DNA of 64,000 bases from NCBI RefSeq assembly GCF_014297465.1, contig NZ_JACORT010000011.1:145656-209655 (forward strand), read 5' to 3'. Source of the DNA: Ramlibacter cellulosilyticus. GTDB taxonomy: Bacteria > Pseudomonadota > Gammaproteobacteria > Burkholderiales > Burkholderiaceae_C. Shown piece by piece: positions 9,401 to 20,356 of this stretch. Every line of letters begins with the position of its first letter. The first letter of the stretch is position 1. The notes beneath the pieces are model-generated. The model was not told where the DNA came from and ran no database searches. It saw only the letters and a list, made by a program, of their open reading frames with translations. Both the position numbers and the translations under genes were made by a program.

Positions 9401-12400
9401 GCCCGCGCTGCCCGCGAAGTTGTCGCGCCCGGCGCCGCCGCTCATGCTGTCGTTGCCCGCGCCGCCGTCCAGGAAGTCGGTGCCGCCGTTGCCGATCAGG
9501 GTGTCGTCGCCGCCGTTGCCGATCAGGTTGTTGGCGTTGTTGTCGCCGGTCAGCAGGTCGTTGAAGTTCGAGCCGCCGATGTTCTCGATGCCGGTCAGCG
9601 TGTCATTGCCGGCGGCACCCGTGGCACGGCCCGTCATCAGGTTCACCGTCACCGCGCCGGACACGTTGTTGTAGCCGGCCATGTCGCTGCCAGCGCCGCC
9701 GTCGATCGAGTCGTCGCCGAGGTCGCCGTCGATGTAGTTGTTGGCGCCGTTGCCGATCAGCGTGTCGTTGAACTGCGAGCCGCCGATGTTCTCGATGTTG
9801 CGCAGCGTGTCGTTGCCGGAGCCGCCCGTGGCCGTGCCGGCCTGCAGGTTCACGGTCACGCCGCTGGTGGCGTCCCAGTACCCGGCCATGTCGCCGGTGC
9901 CGGCTTCGCCGTCGAGCGTGTCGTTGCCCTGGCCGCCGGCCATGAAGTCGTTGCCGTCGCCACCGGAAATGGAGTCGTTGCCGGCGTCGCCCCAGAAGTT
10001 GTCGTCGCCGCCCAGGCCACTGAGCGTGTCGTCCGACGGCGTGCCGTTGATCGTGTCGGGGCCGGGGGTCCCGGTGTAGTTCACGCCCGGGATGTAGTTC
10101 AGGTTGCCGTGGCCGTCGCCGTTGAAGATCTGGAAGTCGGCAGCCTTGATGTTGCCGGTCAGGTCGATCAGCAGGTCCGCGCCGGCCACGGTGTCCGTGC
10201 CCACGTACACGCGCGTGGTGTCGGTCGCCGAGTCGTACGCGCCGATCTGCACCTGCCCCATCGTCACCGTGGAGCCGTTCCCGGCCGTCACGCTGCTGAC
10301 CGTCATGTAGCGGAAATGCAGGTTGTCGTAGGCCCCCAGGTCCGTGATGCGGTCCTGGCCCAGCGGGTTGGACCCGATCTCGAACGCGAAGCTGTCGCCG
10401 CCGACGCCGCCCGTGAGGGTGTCGTTTCCGCCGCCGCCTTCCAGGAAGTTGTGCTCGGCGCCACCGACGATGCTGTCGGCGCCCTGGCCGCCGAAGACCT
10501 GCAGCTCCTCGACGTTCAGCAGCGTGTCGACGCCGCCCATGCCGTCGGCCTGCGTGCCGCTCGCCAGGGTGGAGGTGAACGTGATGCCGGAAGTGGCGCC
10601 CCAGAAGGCGTACACGGCCGTGTCGAAGGTGCCTTCGCCGCCGTCGAGCGTGTCGTTGCCCATGTCGCCCTGCAGGCGGTCGTTGCCGGCGCCGCCCAGG
10701 ATCGAGTCGTTGCCGACGTTGCCGAACAGGTTGTCGTCGCCGCCCTGGCCGTCGATGGTGTCGTTGCCGCCCTGGCCGTCGATGAAGTCGTTGCCAGGGG
10801 TGCCGGACAGGCTGTCGTCCCCCTGCGTAGGCGTGCCGGAAACCGGCGCCGAGTAGGTGATGTTGGCGCCCCACTGGTCGTTGCCGGCGATGAAGTTCGC
10901 GGCGGCGTAGTCACCCGCGAGCTCGATCACGAGGTCCGCGCCGGCGACGGTGTCGGTGCCGATGTAGACGCGGGTCGTGCCCATGTTCGCGCTGCCGACC
11001 ATGACCTGGCCGAGGCCCAGGCCCGACGCGTTGTCGCCGGCCAGGATCGTCGTGCTCACCGTCAAGTTCTGGACCTGGATGTTGTCGCCCCCGTTGCCGA
11101 AGTCCGTGATGCGGTCGACGCCGCTGTTCTGGCCGACGGTGTACGAGAAGGTGTCGAAGCCGCCGTTGCCGGTCAGCGTGTCGTTGCCGCCGGTGCCGTG
11201 GATCCAGTTGCGCAGCTCGTTGCCGGAGATCGTGTCGCTGCCCTCGCTGCCGTAGACGTTGACTTCCTCGATGTTCTGCAGGGTGTCGTAGCCGCCGGCC
11301 GTGTCCCACTGCGTGTTGCCGGCGGAGGCGATGAAGAAGTACTGGCCGCCGCCGCTGCCGATCGTCTGCAGCGAGTAGCTGACGATGTCGTAGCCGGCGC
11401 CACCGTCCATGGTGTCGTTGCCGCCCTCGCCGGCGCCGGCGTTGAAGATGTCGTCGCCGTCGCCGCCCAGCAGGGTGTCGTCGCCGTCACCGCCTTGCAG
11501 GGTGTCGTTGCCGCCTTCGCCGCGCAGCAGGTCGGTGCCGCCCTGGCCGCGCAGGAAGTTGCCGACACCGTTGCCGATCAGGACGTCGTTGCCGTTCGAG
11601 CCGCGGATGTTCTCGATGTTGGAAATCGCGTCGTTGCCGCCCTGGCCGTCGTTCGCGGTGCCCGCGGTGAGGTCCACCATGCCGCCGGCGCCGCCGGGCA
11701 GGTTGTCCATCAGGCGGTACTCGTCGATGCCGCCCATGCCGTTGATGGTGTCGTTGCCGGCACGGCCTTCGAAGGTCTCGACCCACGCCGTGGTGTCGCT
11801 GCCGGTCAGCACGTCGTTGAAGTTGCTGCCGCGGACCTGCTGGATGTTGCGCAGCGTGTCCGTGCCGCCCAGGCCGTCGCTGGCCGTGCCGTCGCTGGTG
11901 CCGCCCAGCGTGACGGTCACGCCGGTGGTGGCGCTCTGGTAGGCGGCACGCGCGCCGCTGCCCTGCACGAAGGCGCCGCCGTCCAGGGTGTCGTTGCCGC
12001 CGCGGCCCTCGAACATCTCGAAGATGCCGTTGTTGGCGCCCGTGATGCTGTCGGCGAAGTCCGAGCCCGTGACGAAGTTGATGTTGATCAGCGTGTCCGT
12101 GCCGCCCAGGCCGTCCTGCGCCTGGCCCGTCAGCAGGTTGATCACCGCGCCGGAAGTCATGCCGGCGTTGACGTAGTTCACCCAGTTGCCGTCGCTGTAG
12201 TTGAACGTGTCGAAGATCGTGCCGCCGTCCAGGGTGTCGTTGCCCGCTCCGCCGTTGAGCGTGTCGGAGCCGTCGCCGCCCTGCAGCGTGTCGTTGCCGG
12301 CGTTGCCGATCAGCGAATCGCCGCCGGCCATGCCGCGCAGCAGGTTGTTGCCGTTGTCGCCGGCCAGCGTGTCGTTCCAGCCCGAGCCGCGCACGTTCTC

Positions 12401-13990
12401 GATGTTCAGCAGCGTGTCCGTGCTGCCCCAGCCGTCCTGCGCGGTGCCGGCCAGCAGGTTCACGTTCCCGCCGGCCGTCTGACTATCCACGCGGTACTCG
12501 TCGATGCCACCCTGCCCGTCGATCGTGTCGCTGCCGGCGCCGCCGTCGAAGCCTTCCACCCACGCGGTGGTGTTGCTGCCCGTAAGCGTGTCGTTGTGGG
12601 CGGAGCCCCGCACCTGGGAGATGTTGATCAGCGTGTCGGTGCCGCCGAGGCCGTCCAGCGCCGAATTGGTCCCGAGGTTCACGTTCACGCCGGTGGTCGC
12701 CGACGTATACGCCGCGCGTGCGGTAAAGCCGCTGTTGAGGAGGCCGCCGTCCAGGGTGTCGTTGCCCGCTCCGCCTTCGAGCTGCTCGAAGAGGTTGCTG
12801 TTGGAGCCGGTGATGCTGTCGTTGAACTGGGTGCCCGTGACCCAGTTGATGTTCACCAGCGTGTCGGTGCCACCCTGCCCGTCCTGCGCCGTGCCGGTCT
12901 GCAGGTTCACGACCACGCCGGTGGTCGCGCCGTCGAAGCGCACCCAGTTCAGGTCGGAGTAGTTCGCCAGGTCGGTGATCACGCCGCCGTCGATGTAGTC
13001 GTCGCCGGCGCCGCCGTTCAGCGTGTCGGCTCCCTCGTCGCCATACAGCTCGTCGTCGCCCGCGCCGCCGTTCAGGACGTCGTTGCCCATGCTGCCGCCG
13101 ATGGTGTCGTTGCCATCGCCGCCGGACAGCGTGTCCCAGCCATCCATCCCGTCGATGTAGTCGTTGCCGCCGAGGCCATCGATGACGTTGTTGTCCCAGG
13201 TGCCGACCAGGTTGTCGTCGCCTTCGGTCGCGCGGTTGTAGACCAGCGATGCGCCCCAGTCGCCGTCGTAGACGGCGAAGTCGGCCGCCGTGAAGCTGCC
13301 CACCAGGTCGATCGTGATGTCGGCGCCGGGCGTGTAGTCGGTGCCGATGAAGATGCGGGTCACGCCGCTGGTGGTCGTGCCGACCATCACCTGGCCGCTG
13401 TACAGGGCGGCCGGGTTGTCGCCAGCCTGGATGTTGGAGTCGAGCCAGAAGGGATAGGTGGTGCCCTCGGCGTACTCGATGCTGATGTCGTCGCCCGCGC
13501 CGAAGTCGGTGATGCGGTCGATGCCGTTGTCCATGCCGACCGTGTAGCCGAAACTGTCGCGCCCCACGCCGCCGGTCAGCGTGTCGTTGCCGCCGTTGCC
13601 GAAGAAGATGTTCTGCATCGAGTCGCCGGTGATCGTGTCGCCGGCGGAGCCGCCGTACACGTCGAACTCCTCGATGTTGCTCAGGGTGTCGGTGCCGCCC
13701 GCCGGGTCGACCTGCGTCCCGCTCGCGCCGGTGGCATTGAAGTTCAGGGCTGTCGTGCGGCTGCTGTAGTCGTAGGCCACGATGTCGACGCCGTTGCCTC
13801 CGTTGACAGTGTCGGAACCGCCCTCGCCCTGGCCGCCCGCCACGATGTAGTCGTCGCCGTCGCCACCGTCGAGGCTGTCGTTGCCGCCCAGCCCGTTGAT
13901 GTTGTCGTCGCCTCCCAACCCGGAGATCGTGTCCGCCGACGCAGTGCCAGGCAGGTAGTTGTCGTTTCCGTCACCGGTGATATTGGCCAT
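6497..13990 (-). CDS. Giant RTX (hemolysin-type calcium-binding) protein with C-terminal FG-GAP repeats
   Basis: A 2497-residue, very acidic, Gly/Asp/Asn-rich protein with almost no cysteine and no Sec signal; it begins directly with repeats ([11 protein letters not shown]). Residues 1 to about 1890 carry many nonapeptide GGxGxDxLx blocks, which bind calcium and form beta-rolls. Between them lie about 100-residue modules with DRITDFG-type segments near residues 160, 960 and 1214, each followed by a [14 protein letters not shown] stretch, resembling the cap of serralysin C-terminal domains. From about residue 1900 there are twelve FG-GAP/VCBS-like repeats of about 48 residues (DFNGDGxxDILWRN). 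It is the likely substrate of the adjacent PrtD-like exporter and probably a surface or matrix protein. Odd points are RTX repeats at the N-terminus and no obvious RTX cap at the C-terminus. The ATG is preceded by a GGAG site. Confidence 0.9.
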   Translation of the reverse strand: MANITGDGNDNYLPGTASADTISGLGGDDNINGLGGNDSLDGGDGDDYIVAGGQGEGGSDTVNGGNGVDIVAYDYSSRTTALNFNATGASGTQVDPAGGTDTLSNIEEFDVYGGSAGDTITGDSMQNIFFGNGGNDTLTGGVGRDSFGYTVGMDNGIDRITDFGAGDDISIEYAEGTTYPFWLDSNIQAGDNPAALYSGQVMVGTTTSGVTRIFIGTDYTPGADITIDLVGSFTAADFAVYDGDWGASLVYNRATEGDDNLVGTWDNNVIDGLGGNDYIDGMDGWDTLSGGDGNDTIGGSMGNDVLNGGAGDDELYGDEGADTLNGGAGDDYIDGGVITDLANYSDLNWVRFDGATTGVVVNLQTGTAQDGQGGTDTLVNINWVTGTQFNDSITGSNSNLFEQLEGGAGNDTLDGGLLNSGFTARAAYTSATTGVNVNLGTNSALDGLGGTDTLINISQVRGSAHNDTLTGSNTTAWVEGFDGGAGSDTIDGQGGIDEYRVDSQTAGGNVNLLAGTAQDGWGSTDTLLNIENVRGSGWNDTLAGDNGNNLLRGMAGGDSLIGNAGNDTLQGGDGSDTLNGGAGNDTLDGGTIFDTFNYSDGNWVNYVNAGMTSGAVINLLTGQAQDGLGGTDTLININFVTGSDFADSITGANNGIFEMFEGRGGNDTLDGGAFVQGSGARAAYQSATTGVTVTLGGTSDGTASDGLGGTDTLRNIQQVRGSNFNDVLTGSDTTAWVETFEGRAGNDTINGMGGIDEYRLMDNLPGGAGGMVDLTAGTANDGQGGNDAISNIENIRGSNGNDVLIGNGVGNFLRGQGGTDLLRGEGGNDTLQGGDGDDTLLGGDGDDIFNAGAGEGGNDTMDGGAGYDIVSYSLQTIGSGGGQYFFIASAGNTQWDTAGGYDTLQNIEEVNVYGSEGSDTISGNELRNWIHGTGGNDTLTGNGGFDTFSYTVGQNSGVDRITDFGNGGDNIQVQNLTVSTTILAGDNASGLGLGQVMVGSANMGTTRVYIGTDTVAGADLVIELAGDYAAANFIAGNDQWGANITYSAPVSGTPTQGDDSLSGTPGNDFIDGQGGNDTIDGQGGDDNLFGNVGNDSILGGAGNDRLQGDMGNDTLDGGEGTFDTAVYAFWGATSGITFTSTLASGTQADGMGGVDTLLNVEELQVFGGQGADSIVGGAEHNFLEGGGGNDTLTGGVGGDSFAFEIGSNPLGQDRITDLGAYDNLHFRYMTVSSVTAGNGSTVTMGQVQIGAYDSATDTTRVYVGTDTVAGADLLIDLTGNIKAADFQIFNGDGHGNLNYIPGVNYTGTPGPDTINGTPSDDTLSGLGGDDNFWGDAGNDSISGGDGNDFMAGGQGNDTLDGEAGTGDMAGYWDATSGVTVNLQAGTATGGSGNDTLRNIENIGGSQFNDTLIGNGANNYIDGDLGDDSIDGGAGSDMAGYNNVSGAVTVNLMTGRATGAAGNDTLTGIENIGGSNFNDLLTGDNNANNLIGNGGDDTLIGNGGTDFLDGGAGNDSMSGGAGRDNFAGSAGNDTMDGGAITERIGYADLNTVNYTNSATTGIVMNLQTGIVQDGQGGIDQLTNINFVTGSNHADNILGSTETNLFEQFEGGLGNDTIDGGAIDATGSNSNRASYQNASAAVTVNLAAGTATGGAGSDTLYNINHATGSSFGDTLIGSSSAVTEQFEGRGGNDTIDGAGGIDLVRYDGSTAAVTANLATGTASDGWGFTDTLQNIEGLRGSAFNDVLTGGNAANDAIEFFIGNAGNDTIDGGSGYDRVQYDSSTAGVTVTLGGASDGTASDGFGGTDTLRNIEGVRGSAFNDVLNGSNIATRETFEGRGGNDTINGGGGLDVAIYGGNRADYTITRSGSSYIVSGGADGTDVLTNVERLSFADGTLSLAKAASDFDGDGKSDLLWRNARTGYDAIWSGANGETTQPIDSVPDARFKIAGIGDFDNDGRADVLWRNASTGANVIWRSGNSGSAIAVESVGDNSWTVGGIGDFNGDGASDILWHSNASGQSIIWASGNVATSIGVDTVSDTRWYTAGVGDFNGDGRSDILWRNDGSGESSIWLGGDSATSQAVAGIGDPAWALAGIGDFDGDGKSDLLWRNEVTGANSIWKGGDAGNQQLVDGIGDVHWQVAGVGDYNGDGKSDILWRNSVTGADAIWNGASSADGIAVYPVTGDQWTTPGQTGVTERHATDFDFDGDGVSDLVWRNVSTGGNVAWDGADPAAAQAIGDVSTAWKLAALADFNGDGKADILWRNATTGENAIWGSGDSAATFYVDAVADTNWKVAGVGDFNGDHTADILWRNVSTGANVIWNAGSSAMSQAVAAVGDQNWKVAGIGDFNGDGSDDILWRNAATGDNAIWRGGDAAQGQAVSSVGDSNWKVAGIGDFNGDGTDDVLWRNASTGDNVIWRGADAAQGQAVANVDTSWKVAGTGDYNGDGAADILWRNGSSGADAIWLGGSAADGQGVVQVADQNWTAPEQDNVWLNADGTYGV
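6540..8300 (-). repeat. Twelve tandem FG-GAP-type coding repeats (two blocks of six)
   Basis: About 144-bp coding repeats, each giving DxNGDGxxDxLWRN followed by an IW-containing half and a W-x-VAGxG end. Repeats 1-6 and 7-12 are separated by a short linker ([11 protein letters not shown]). The sixth repeat of each block ends alike (GDQWTTPGQ and DQNWTAPEQ), which suggests that a six-repeat unit was duplicated. The first residues of each repeat form a calcium-binding loop of the integrin FG-GAP type. Confidence 0.85.
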
Positions 13991-14055
13991 TGATTACGTC
14001 TCCAGCAGGGTCGATTTGCGAGGTTTCAGGTTCTAACAGATTGTTTCAAGCCGAT

Positions 14056-15291
14056 CTAGTGTGCCGGCGCGACATCCCCCAAACGGGGTGCCACGATGGA
14101 CATTTGCCCGGCCAGGCAACGTTCGATGTCGTAGGTGCGCTGCATGCTTTCGCGTGCATTGCGACCGAGGTGAGCATGCGCTTCAGGGTTTTCCAGAACG
14201 TCGATCACAGAGCGGGAAAGCTCCGGAACGTCGAAGAAGTCGAAGAGCCGCCCCGTCACGCCGTCGGTGATCACTTCTTCCACCGGGCCGGTGCGGCTGG
14301 CCACCACCGTGCATCCCGTACTGAGCGCTTCCATGCAGCTCCAGGAAAGTACGAATGGATACGTCAGGTAAACGTGGCAGGCCGAAACCTGCAGCACGCG
14401 CAGGTAGTCGGCATACGGCAGGCCGCCGAGGAAATGGACGCGCCCCTTCGGCAGGCGTGCGCCCACCTCACGCAGCATGGCCTCGCGCCAGGTGCCGCCG
14501 CCGGCAGGCGGCGAGCCGTAGCTGACCGCGTCGCGGCCGACGATCACGCAGTGCGCGTTGGGCCGGCGCTCCAGGATTTCCGGCAGCGCCCGCATGAAGA
14601 CGTGGAAGCCCCGGTACGGCTCCAGGTTGCGGTTGACGAAGGTGATGACCTCGTCGCCGCGGGCGAGGCGCACGCCCGCCTTGGCCAGCTGGATCCAGGC
14701 GTCCGGGTTCGGCGCGGCGACCCGCGTATCGATGCCGTCGAACATCACCTGCGTGCGCGCCCGGTACTCCGGCGGCAGCCGGTCCCGCTGCCAGCGCGTC
14801 GGCGAGTAGATGGTGTCCGCGGCGTTCAGGGCGTGCAGGTGCACCGTGTTCTTGATGCGCAGGCGCGCGCGCGCCATCACCGTGTCGCGGGAGAACTCGG
14901 GGTCGAACAGGTAGTCCGCGCCTTCGGCGTTGTAGAAGAACTCCGCGAAGACCACCAGCCGCGCCTGCGGGAAGACGTCCTTGCAGAACATCGCTTCGCC
15001 CCACCCCGGGTGGGCCACGATGATGTCGGGACGGAAGCCTTCTGCCTTCAGCCGCTCCATGGCCGCGGCGCAGGCCTGCGAGCGGATGGCCTTGGTCTCG
15101 AAGTCGCCCATGACCGGGTCGACGGGGCGCCGCTGCGGCGCCTTGACCTCGTAGCGCAGGAAGCGCACCCCTTCCACCGGCCGGCCTTCGATGCCGAGCG
15201 CCACGACCTCGTGCCCGCGCTGCGCCAGCGCGCGGGCGACGTGCACGAACTGCGCCGGGAAATTCTGGTGGATGAAAAGGAATCTCTGCAT
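14056..15291 (-). CDS. Glycosyltransferase (GT4-like)
   Basis: A 411-residue GT-B glycosyltransferase. The N-terminus [15 protein letters not shown] and [13 protein letters not shown] are typical of a proteobacterial GT4-like group. The C-terminal domain has [33 protein letters not shown] and [13 protein letters not shown], the donor-binding region. I start it at the ATG at 15291, because residues upstream in the frame look non-coding. It lies upstream of the RTX gene on the same strand with a 65-bp gap, so it may be read with it or may modify surface glycans or the secreted protein. Substrates are unknown. Confidence 0.8.
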   Translation of the reverse strand: MQRFLFIHQNFPAQFVHVARALAQRGHEVVALGIEGRPVEGVRFLRYEVKAPQRRPVDPVMGDFETKAIRSQACAAAMERLKAEGFRPDIIVAHPGWGEAMFCKDVFPQARLVVFAEFFYNAEGADYLFDPEFSRDTVMARARLRIKNTVHLHALNAADTIYSPTRWQRDRLPPEYRARTQVMFDGIDTRVAAPNPDAWIQLAKAGVRLARGDEVITFVNRNLEPYRGFHVFMRALPEILERRPNAHCVIVGRDAVSYGSPPAGGGTWREAMLREVGARLPKGRVHFLGGLPYADYLRVLQVSACHVYLTYPFVLSWSCMEALSTGCTVVASRTGPVEEVITDGVTGRLFDFFDVPELSRSVIDVLENPEAHAHLGRNARESMQRTYDIERCLAGQMSIVAPRLGDVAPAH

Positions 15292-15543
15292 GGTGCCCTG
15301 TGCCCGCACGGCGGGCGCTCCCGGCACCCGCTGCGCCCGTCCCCGGCTGGACGGCGGCACAGCGCGCGATTACAGCATGCAAGGGTCCGCGGCCCCTACC
15401 CCCCGAAAGGAGGTGTGACGCGAAAAAATCCCATGCAATGGCGAGCCTCGTTGGAGGGATGCCACACGGAACCCCGCGGCTCGTTTGGCCGCCGGTGTTT
15501 CCGCGCTCCCATGAGGACAAAGCCCCTCGCGGATAATTCCCCC
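15292..15543. other. Divergent intergenic region between glycosyltransferase and mnmA
   Basis: A 252-bp region that should hold both divergent promoters. It contains the 14-mer CCCCCGAAAGGAGG (15400-15413), which recurs at 60524-60537, here followed by an A-rich run (GCGAAAAAATCCC). I see no convincing open frame, terminator or operator in it. Confidence 0.4.
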
Positions 15544-16689
15544 ATGCCCACCAAGCCCCGTGTCGTCGTCGGCCTCAGCGGCGGTGTCGACTCCGCCGTC
15601 TCCGCCTGGCTGCTCAAGAAGCAGGGCTACGACGTGGTCGGCATCTTCATGAAGAACTGGGAAGACGACGACGACAGCGAGTACTGCTCCTCCAACGAGG
15701 ACTTCGTCGACGCCGCCGCCGTCGCCGACGTGATCGGCATCGAGATCGAGCACGTCAACTTCGCCGCCGAATACAAGGATCGCGTGTTCGCGGAGTTCCT
15801 GCGCGAGTACCAGGCCGGCCGCACGCCCAACCCGGACGTGCTGTGCAACGCCGAGATCAAGTTCAAGGCCTTCCTCGACCACGCCATGCGCCTGGGCGCC
15901 GAGAAGATCGCCACCGGCCACTACGCGCGCGTGCGCGAACGCAGCCCCGGCGGCAACGTGCGGCGCTTCGAGCTGCTCAAGGGCCTGGACGAGAGCAAGG
16001 ACCAGAGCTACTTCCTGCATCGCCTGAACCAGGAGCAGCTGGCGAAGACGCTGTTCCCCGTGGGCGAGCTGCGCAAGACCATGGTGCGCCAGATCGCCGA
16101 ACAGGTGGGCCTGCCGAACGCGAAGAAGAAGGACTCCACCGGCATCTGCTTCATCGGCGAGCGGCCGTTCCGCGACTTCCTCAATCGCTACATCAGCAAG
16201 GAACCGGGGCCGATCAAGGACGAACGCGGCCGCACCATCGGCAAGCACCAGGGCCTGTCCTTCTACACGCTGGGGCAGCGGCAGGGGCTCGGCATCGGCG
16301 GCGTCAAGGAAAAGGGCGCCGCCCGCGGGGGCGGCGAGCACGCGCCGTGGTTCGTGGCGCGCAAGGACGTGGCGAAGAACACGCTCTGGGTCGTGCAGGG
16401 CCACGACCATCCCTGGCTGCAGTCGTCGGCGCTGGCGGCGGACGACGTGAGCTGGATCGCCGGCGAGCCGCCCGCGCCAGGCCGCTACGCCGCCAAGACC
16501 CGCTACCGCCAGTCCGACGCGCCGTGCCGCTTCGCGCGCACCGACGCGGGCTTCCGCCTGGAGTTCCAGGACGCGCAATGGGCGGTGACGCCCGGCCAGT
16601 CGGCCGTTCTCTACGACGGCGAGGTGTGCCTGGGCGGCGGGGTCATCGCGTCGTCGGTTCCGGCCTCGCAAGAGGCGGCCGCGGCCTGA
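15544..16689 (+). CDS. mnmA: tRNA-specific 2-thiouridylase MnmA
   Basis: A 381-residue cytoplasmic enzyme that makes s2U34 in tRNA-Lys, tRNA-Glu and tRNA-Gln, using ATP and a sulfur relay. The PP-loop SGGVDSAV is at residues 11-18, the first catalytic cysteine is in the NPDVLCN segment, and the second is in [14 protein letters not shown]. Length and domain order match the family. The chosen ATG ([14 protein letters not shown]) is the natural family start. The stop codon is directly adjacent to the stop of the convergent outer-membrane protein gene (TGATCA), with no intergenic space. Confidence 0.97.
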   Translation: MPTKPRVVVGLSGGVDSAVSAWLLKKQGYDVVGIFMKNWEDDDDSEYCSSNEDFVDAAAVADVIGIEIEHVNFAAEYKDRVFAEFLREYQAGRTPNPDVLCNAEIKFKAFLDHAMRLGAEKIATGHYARVRERSPGGNVRRFELLKGLDESKDQSYFLHRLNQEQLAKTLFPVGELRKTMVRQIAEQVGLPNAKKKDSTGICFIGERPFRDFLNRYISKEPGPIKDERGRTIGKHQGLSFYTLGQRQGLGIGGVKEKGAARGGGEHAPWFVARKDVAKNTLWVVQGHDHPWLQSSALAADDVSWIAGEPPAPGRYAAKTRYRQSDAPCRFARTDAGFRLEFQDAQWAVTPGQSAVLYDGEVCLGGGVIASSVPASQEAAAA

Positions 16690-17817
16690 TCACCGCCAGG
16701 CCGACCCCACCATCACGTACCACCCGCGGTCCTGGGTGCTCCAGGCCCAGTCCACGCCGGCCGACAGTCCCAGGCGCCGCGCGATCTCGTAGCGAAAGCC
16801 CACGCCCTTGGTGACCGTGTCCGTCCCTTGCGAGAAGCCGGTGTTCGTGCCCCACGCGCGGCCTGCGCCGACGAAGCCGATCGCCGCCCAGCGCGCATCG
16901 ACGTTCCAGCGCACTTCCGTTTCCACCAGCGCCGTGTGCCGGTCCTGCAGGCGCAGCAGCGGCACGCCGCGCAGCTCCACGTACGGCAGCAGGTAGAACG
17001 GGACGTCGCCCCCCGTGCTGCGCGCGTCCGCCCGCGCGCCGATGACCACCGACTTCGCCACCGGCCAGTAGCCGAACGCGTAGCCGCGGTACGCCTGGAA
17101 GCGCTGGTCGCTGCCGATGGCGGGGTCGTAGAAGGTGAGGTCGAGCCCCGCCTTGAAGCCGCGCGAGGCAGTGAAGATCGTGTCGCGCGTGTCCGTCTCC
17201 AGCGACACGCCGAGTCCCGAGGCCGTGTTCGCGCCCTCGAAGGTTCCCACCACGCCCCCGGGCACGCCGGGGTCGAAGCGGTTCTTCAGGTCGAACCAGT
17301 TCCAGCGCCCCACGAGCCAGGTGTCCGACTCGCCGAGCCGCACCATGCCGTGCTGGATGGACACGAGGCCTTCCATGTTGAACTGCCGCCCCGGCCCGTT
17401 GCCGCCCGCGCCGAAGAACTCGAGGTTCACGTCCGGCTTCACGACGGCCCCGCGCCAGCGGTAGCGGCCGTCCTCCGAACTCACCATGCCGCCGAGCGCC
17501 GCGCCGCGCGTGCCGTTGTCGGTGCCCATCACGCCGGCTGCGTAGATGTCGGGCGGCGCGATGCGGCCCGTGGCCCTGGCTTTCTCCCCGCGCTCGCGCA
17601 TGGACTCGCGGAAGAACAGCCCCACGACGCCGCCGCCGATGCCCAGCGCAGGCTCGGTGATCAGCAAGGGGACCGGCAGCACGCCCTTGCGATCGAGCAG
17701 CCACTCCGACAGGTCGAAGCGGCCGTCCTCCGGGTCGCGGAAGCCCTCGAGCCAGTCGGCCCGGGCGGCGCCGGCCAGCAGCGCGCACAGGAGGGCGAGT
17801 GCTCGGGCGATGGGCAT
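16690..17817 (-). CDS. Outer-membrane beta-barrel protein (D15/surface-antigen-like)
   Basis: A 375-residue predicted outer-membrane protein. A cleavable signal peptide ends near ARADW at about residue 20. The remainder is rich in alternating aromatic and polar strands and Gly (GFRYEIARRLGLSAGVDWAWS, YVMVGSAWR at the C-terminus with a near-terminal aromatic residue), like the barrel half of Omp85/BamA-type surface antigens but without POTRA domains. I saw no enzymatic motif. Divergent from the neighbouring hydrolase gene. The function is unknown; a small BamA/TamA-related barrel is the best guess. Confidence 0.65.
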   Translation of the reverse strand: MPIARALALLCALLAGAARADWLEGFRDPEDGRFDLSEWLLDRKGVLPVPLLITEPALGIGGGVVGLFFRESMRERGEKARATGRIAPPDIYAAGVMGTDNGTRGAALGGMVSSEDGRYRWRGAVVKPDVNLEFFGAGGNGPGRQFNMEGLVSIQHGMVRLGESDTWLVGRWNWFDLKNRFDPGVPGGVVGTFEGANTASGLGVSLETDTRDTIFTASRGFKAGLDLTFYDPAIGSDQRFQAYRGYAFGYWPVAKSVVIGARADARSTGGDVPFYLLPYVELRGVPLLRLQDRHTALVETEVRWNVDARWAAIGFVGAGRAWGTNTGFSQGTDTVTKGVGFRYEIARRLGLSAGVDWAWSTQDRGWYVMVGSAWR

Positions 17818-17904
17818 CGCGCGATTCTTCCGGCGCGGGCCCGCGGCGCCATCGGACTTTCGTCCAATGAGGAGCACGGGCCCCGCGCGGTGACACTGGC
17901 GCGC

Positions 17905-19170
17905 ATGAGGATGGCTTCTTCCCTCCCGCTGCTGCTCGCGGGCGCGGCCCTGCTGGCCGGGTGCGCGCCCGTGGTGCCGCACCTCGCGCCCACCCCCGCC
18001 GTGATCAAGGACCCGCGGCTCGACTTCGCGCGGAACCTGCAGCCCGCGCTGCGCACGACGCAGCTGCCGGTGTTCTTCGCGACGACGCGCAAGGCGGTGG
18101 ACGGGCCGGAGCACTTCGGCAACGGCCAGGCCGATGGCGTGACGCTCGGCGTCGCCACCGTGCGGCTCGGCGAGCCGGGCTGGACCTGGGACCAGCTGCT
18201 CGCTTCCGACCTCGCCAGCAGCGTGGCGCAGCCGCGGCCGGGCGAGGTGGAGCTCGTGCAGGTGATGGGCACTGCCGGTCGCGGCGACGCGTTCACGCAG
18301 GCGGACCGCGACTTCATCGCGAACATCGACGCGCAGCTCGCGCGCACGAGCAACCGCTCCGTCGTGCTCTACGTGCACGGCTACCGGGTCACCTTCGACG
18401 AGGTGGCGGTGCAGATGGGATCGTTCGCGCACTACCTGGGCCAGGGCGCGACGGTCACCTTCCAGTGGCCGACCGGCACGAAGTTCTGGAACTACGTGAC
18501 CGACTGCCCCAAGGCCCGCCAATTCATCCCCGACATCGCGCGGCTCGTCGCCCTGCTGGCGCAGACGCAGGCGCGCCAGGTGAACCTGCTCGCCTACAGC
18601 TGCGGCTCGCCGCTGCTCGCCTCGGCGCTGGCGCAATTGCGCGCGCAGCATGCCGGGCTGGACCACGAGGCGCTGCAGCAGCGGCTGCGCATCGGCAACG
18701 TGATCTTCGCGGCGTCGGACGTGGACCTGAAGACGTTCGCGCGCGAGCACGTGAAGCCGGCGCTCGACCTCGCGCAGCAGGTCGTCGTGTACTTCTCGCG
18801 CGCCGACCGTGCGCTCGGCTTCTCCTCGCTCATCGCCGGCGCGTCACGCCTCGGTTCGCCGGAACTCGAGGACCTGGAGGAACTGAGCCTGGACGAACTG
18901 CGCGTCATGTCCGAGGAGCCCCGCTTCCAGGCCATCGACGTCACCGACGTGCGCGGCGCCCACGAGATGGGCGGCATGAAGGGCCACGGCTACTGGTACG
19001 CCAACGAGGTGATCTCGACGGACGTCACGCTGTCGCTTCGCTACCCGATCCCGCCGGAGCGGCGCTGCCTGCGCACGAAGCCGGGGACGAAGGTGTGGCG
19101 GATGCCGGAGGATTACGTGGAGTGCGTGGGGAGCCGGCTGCTGGAGGCGTATCCGGCGTTGAGAAGGTAG
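17905..19170 (+). CDS. Lipoprotein alpha/beta hydrolase (DUF900-like)
   Basis: A 421-residue protein with a lipoprotein signal (LLLAGAALLAGC), so probably membrane-anchored in the periplasm. It has the DUF900 layout: VFFATTRKAVDG early, the oxyanion-region motif VLYVHGYRVTFDE near residue 155, and a nucleophile-elbow-like AYSCGS near 230 where GxSxG is expected; a C-terminal HGYWYAN could supply the histidine. Substrate unknown. The start could also be the ATG two codons later. A full inverted-repeat element follows its 3' end, before a convergent hydrolase gene. Confidence 0.75.
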   Translation: MRMASSLPLLLAGAALLAGCAPVVPHLAPTPAVIKDPRLDFARNLQPALRTTQLPVFFATTRKAVDGPEHFGNGQADGVTLGVATVRLGEPGWTWDQLLASDLASSVAQPRPGEVELVQVMGTAGRGDAFTQADRDFIANIDAQLARTSNRSVVLYVHGYRVTFDEVAVQMGSFAHYLGQGATVTFQWPTGTKFWNYVTDCPKARQFIPDIARLVALLAQTQARQVNLLAYSCGSPLLASALAQLRAQHAGLDHEALQQRLRIGNVIFAASDVDLKTFAREHVKPALDLAQQVVVYFSRADRALGFSSLIAGASRLGSPELEDLEELSLDELRVMSEEPRFQAIDVTDVRGAHEMGGMKGHGYWYANEVISTDVTLSLRYPIPPERRCLRTKPGTKVWRMPEDYVECVGSRLLEAYPALRR

Positions 19171-19250
19171 CAGGGGTCATCGGTGGGGTGTCCGAGGCTC
19201 GGCTTCGCCTTCACTTCGGGCTACGTGCCGCCTTCGCGGCACTCGAACGC

Positions 19251-19355
19251 GTTCGCTCACCGTCGGCGGCTTCGCCGCCCCACCCTACGGGAACCGGCAA
19301 ACGATGTAGGGTGGGCCGGCGAACGCCGGCGCAGGTGAGCGCCAGCGAACCCCAC
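19251..19355. repeat. Intergenic inverted-repeat element, CCACCCTAC type (copy A)
   Basis: Left arm 19251-19288 holds GCTCAC, a GGCGGC/GCCGCC hairpin and CCACCCTAC. The right arm 19305-19355 begins GTAGGGTGG and ends GTGAGCGCCAGCGAACCCCACC. The arms are complementary around a short AT-richer loop. The degenerate stretch 19180-19250 looks like an eroded extension of the left arm. It lies between two convergent genes. Same family as the elements at 29629, 40920 and 58222. Confidence 0.85.
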
Positions 19356-19363
19356 CGGAAGGC

Positions 19364-20314
19364 TCACCGCACGAACGCGCGAATCGCATCCGTCAACGCC
19401 GTATCCCCCGTATTGATCGCATACACCTCCGACATGTGGCTGTGCCCGCGCAACTGCAGCAGCGGGCCGCAATGGTTCGCGGCGCACAGCGCGGCCTGGG
19501 CCTGCTCCGCCTGCTCGTGGAAGTCGGACGGGTCCAGCTCCGCATAGGCCACCAGCATCGGCAGGCGCGACGCGGCCATGCCGGGCAGGGCCGAGCGGCG
19601 GGCGTACGCCGACGCATCGGTGCCGAAGTACGACTGCAGCGCCGGGCTCGGCGTCGCGCTCGAAGGATCGAACAGCCCCGACACCAGGATCGCCCCCGCG
19701 ATGCCGCCGCCCGGCTCCACGTGGAAGCGCGGATGGCCGATGTACTGCGCCACGTGCGCCGCGCCGGCGGAATGGCCCATGAGGTAGATCCGGTTCGGGT
19801 CGCCGCCGCGGGCGGCGATGTTCTCGCGCACCCAGGTGATCGTGGCGGCCAGGTCTTCCTGCGCGGCCGGCCACGGGTTCTGCGGCGCGAGCCGGTAGGT
19901 CGTGTTCACCGCGACCATCCCGTTCTTCACGGCCCACACGCCGATGTTGTCGTAGAAGGGACTGCCGGGCGCGCGGCGCCCGCCGGCCGTGAAGCCGCCG
20001 CCATGCACGAAGACGAGCACCGGGCGCGCCGCACCGCCGCTCTCCGGCGTGAAGACGTCGAGCAGGTTGCGCTGCGGGTCGGGGCCGAAGCGCAGGTCGC
20101 GCGCCACGCGCACGCCGGCATACGGTTCGCGCTGCTGCAACGGCGCGTACAGGGCGGCGGTCTTCGGCGGGTCGACCACGCGGCCGATCTGCTGCAGCTG
20201 CTGCTCGATCGCGTCGGGCACCTGCGAGGGCACCAGCGCGATCCGCGAGTTCGCGCCCGGGAAGGCGCAGCCCGCGAGCAGAAGGGCGCCGGCAGCGGCG
20301 AGATGGATTCGCAT
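19364..20314 (-). CDS. Lipoprotein esterase/lipase-like alpha/beta hydrolase
   Basis: A 316-residue protein of the hormone-sensitive-lipase or BD-FAE-like carboxylesterase type. Visible are the lipoprotein signal LLLAGC, the oxyanion motif FVHGGGFTAG near residue 105, the nucleophile elbow GHSAGAAH near 180, an acidic residue in AYAELDPSDF and a histidine in RGHSHMSE, together a full catalytic set. It is predicted to be an envelope-anchored esterase. It is convergent with the DUF900-like gene across repeat copy A, and its promoter lies in the 42 bp behind nirE's stop. Confidence 0.85.
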   Translation of the reverse strand: MRIHLAAAGALLLAGCAFPGANSRIALVPSQVPDAIEQQLQQIGRVVDPPKTAALYAPLQQREPYAGVRVARDLRFGPDPQRNLLDVFTPESGGAARPVLVFVHGGGFTAGGRRAPGSPFYDNIGVWAVKNGMVAVNTTYRLAPQNPWPAAQEDLAATITWVRENIAARGGDPNRIYLMGHSAGAAHVAQYIGHPRFHVEPGGGIAGAILVSGLFDPSSATPSPALQSYFGTDASAYARRSALPGMAASRLPMLVAYAELDPSDFHEQAEQAQAALCAANHCGPLLQLRGHSHMSEVYAINTGDTALTDAIRAFVR

Positions 20315-20356
20315 GGGGTCTCCTGATGACAGGAGCCCATTATCGAAGCGTCTGCG

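Noticed and set aside
8300..13950. Regularly spaced short repeats considered as a CRISPR array
   Set aside because: They are in-frame RTX nonapeptide codons of variable spacing and sequence, not identical repeats with unique spacers; no cas genes are present.
7091..13993. A 2300-codon open frame antisense to the RTX gene
   Set aside because: It exactly mirrors the GC-rich repeats of the RTX gene; its product is an Ala/Val/Arg-rich string without domains. Repetitive codon usage keeps the opposite frame open, so it is a shadow.
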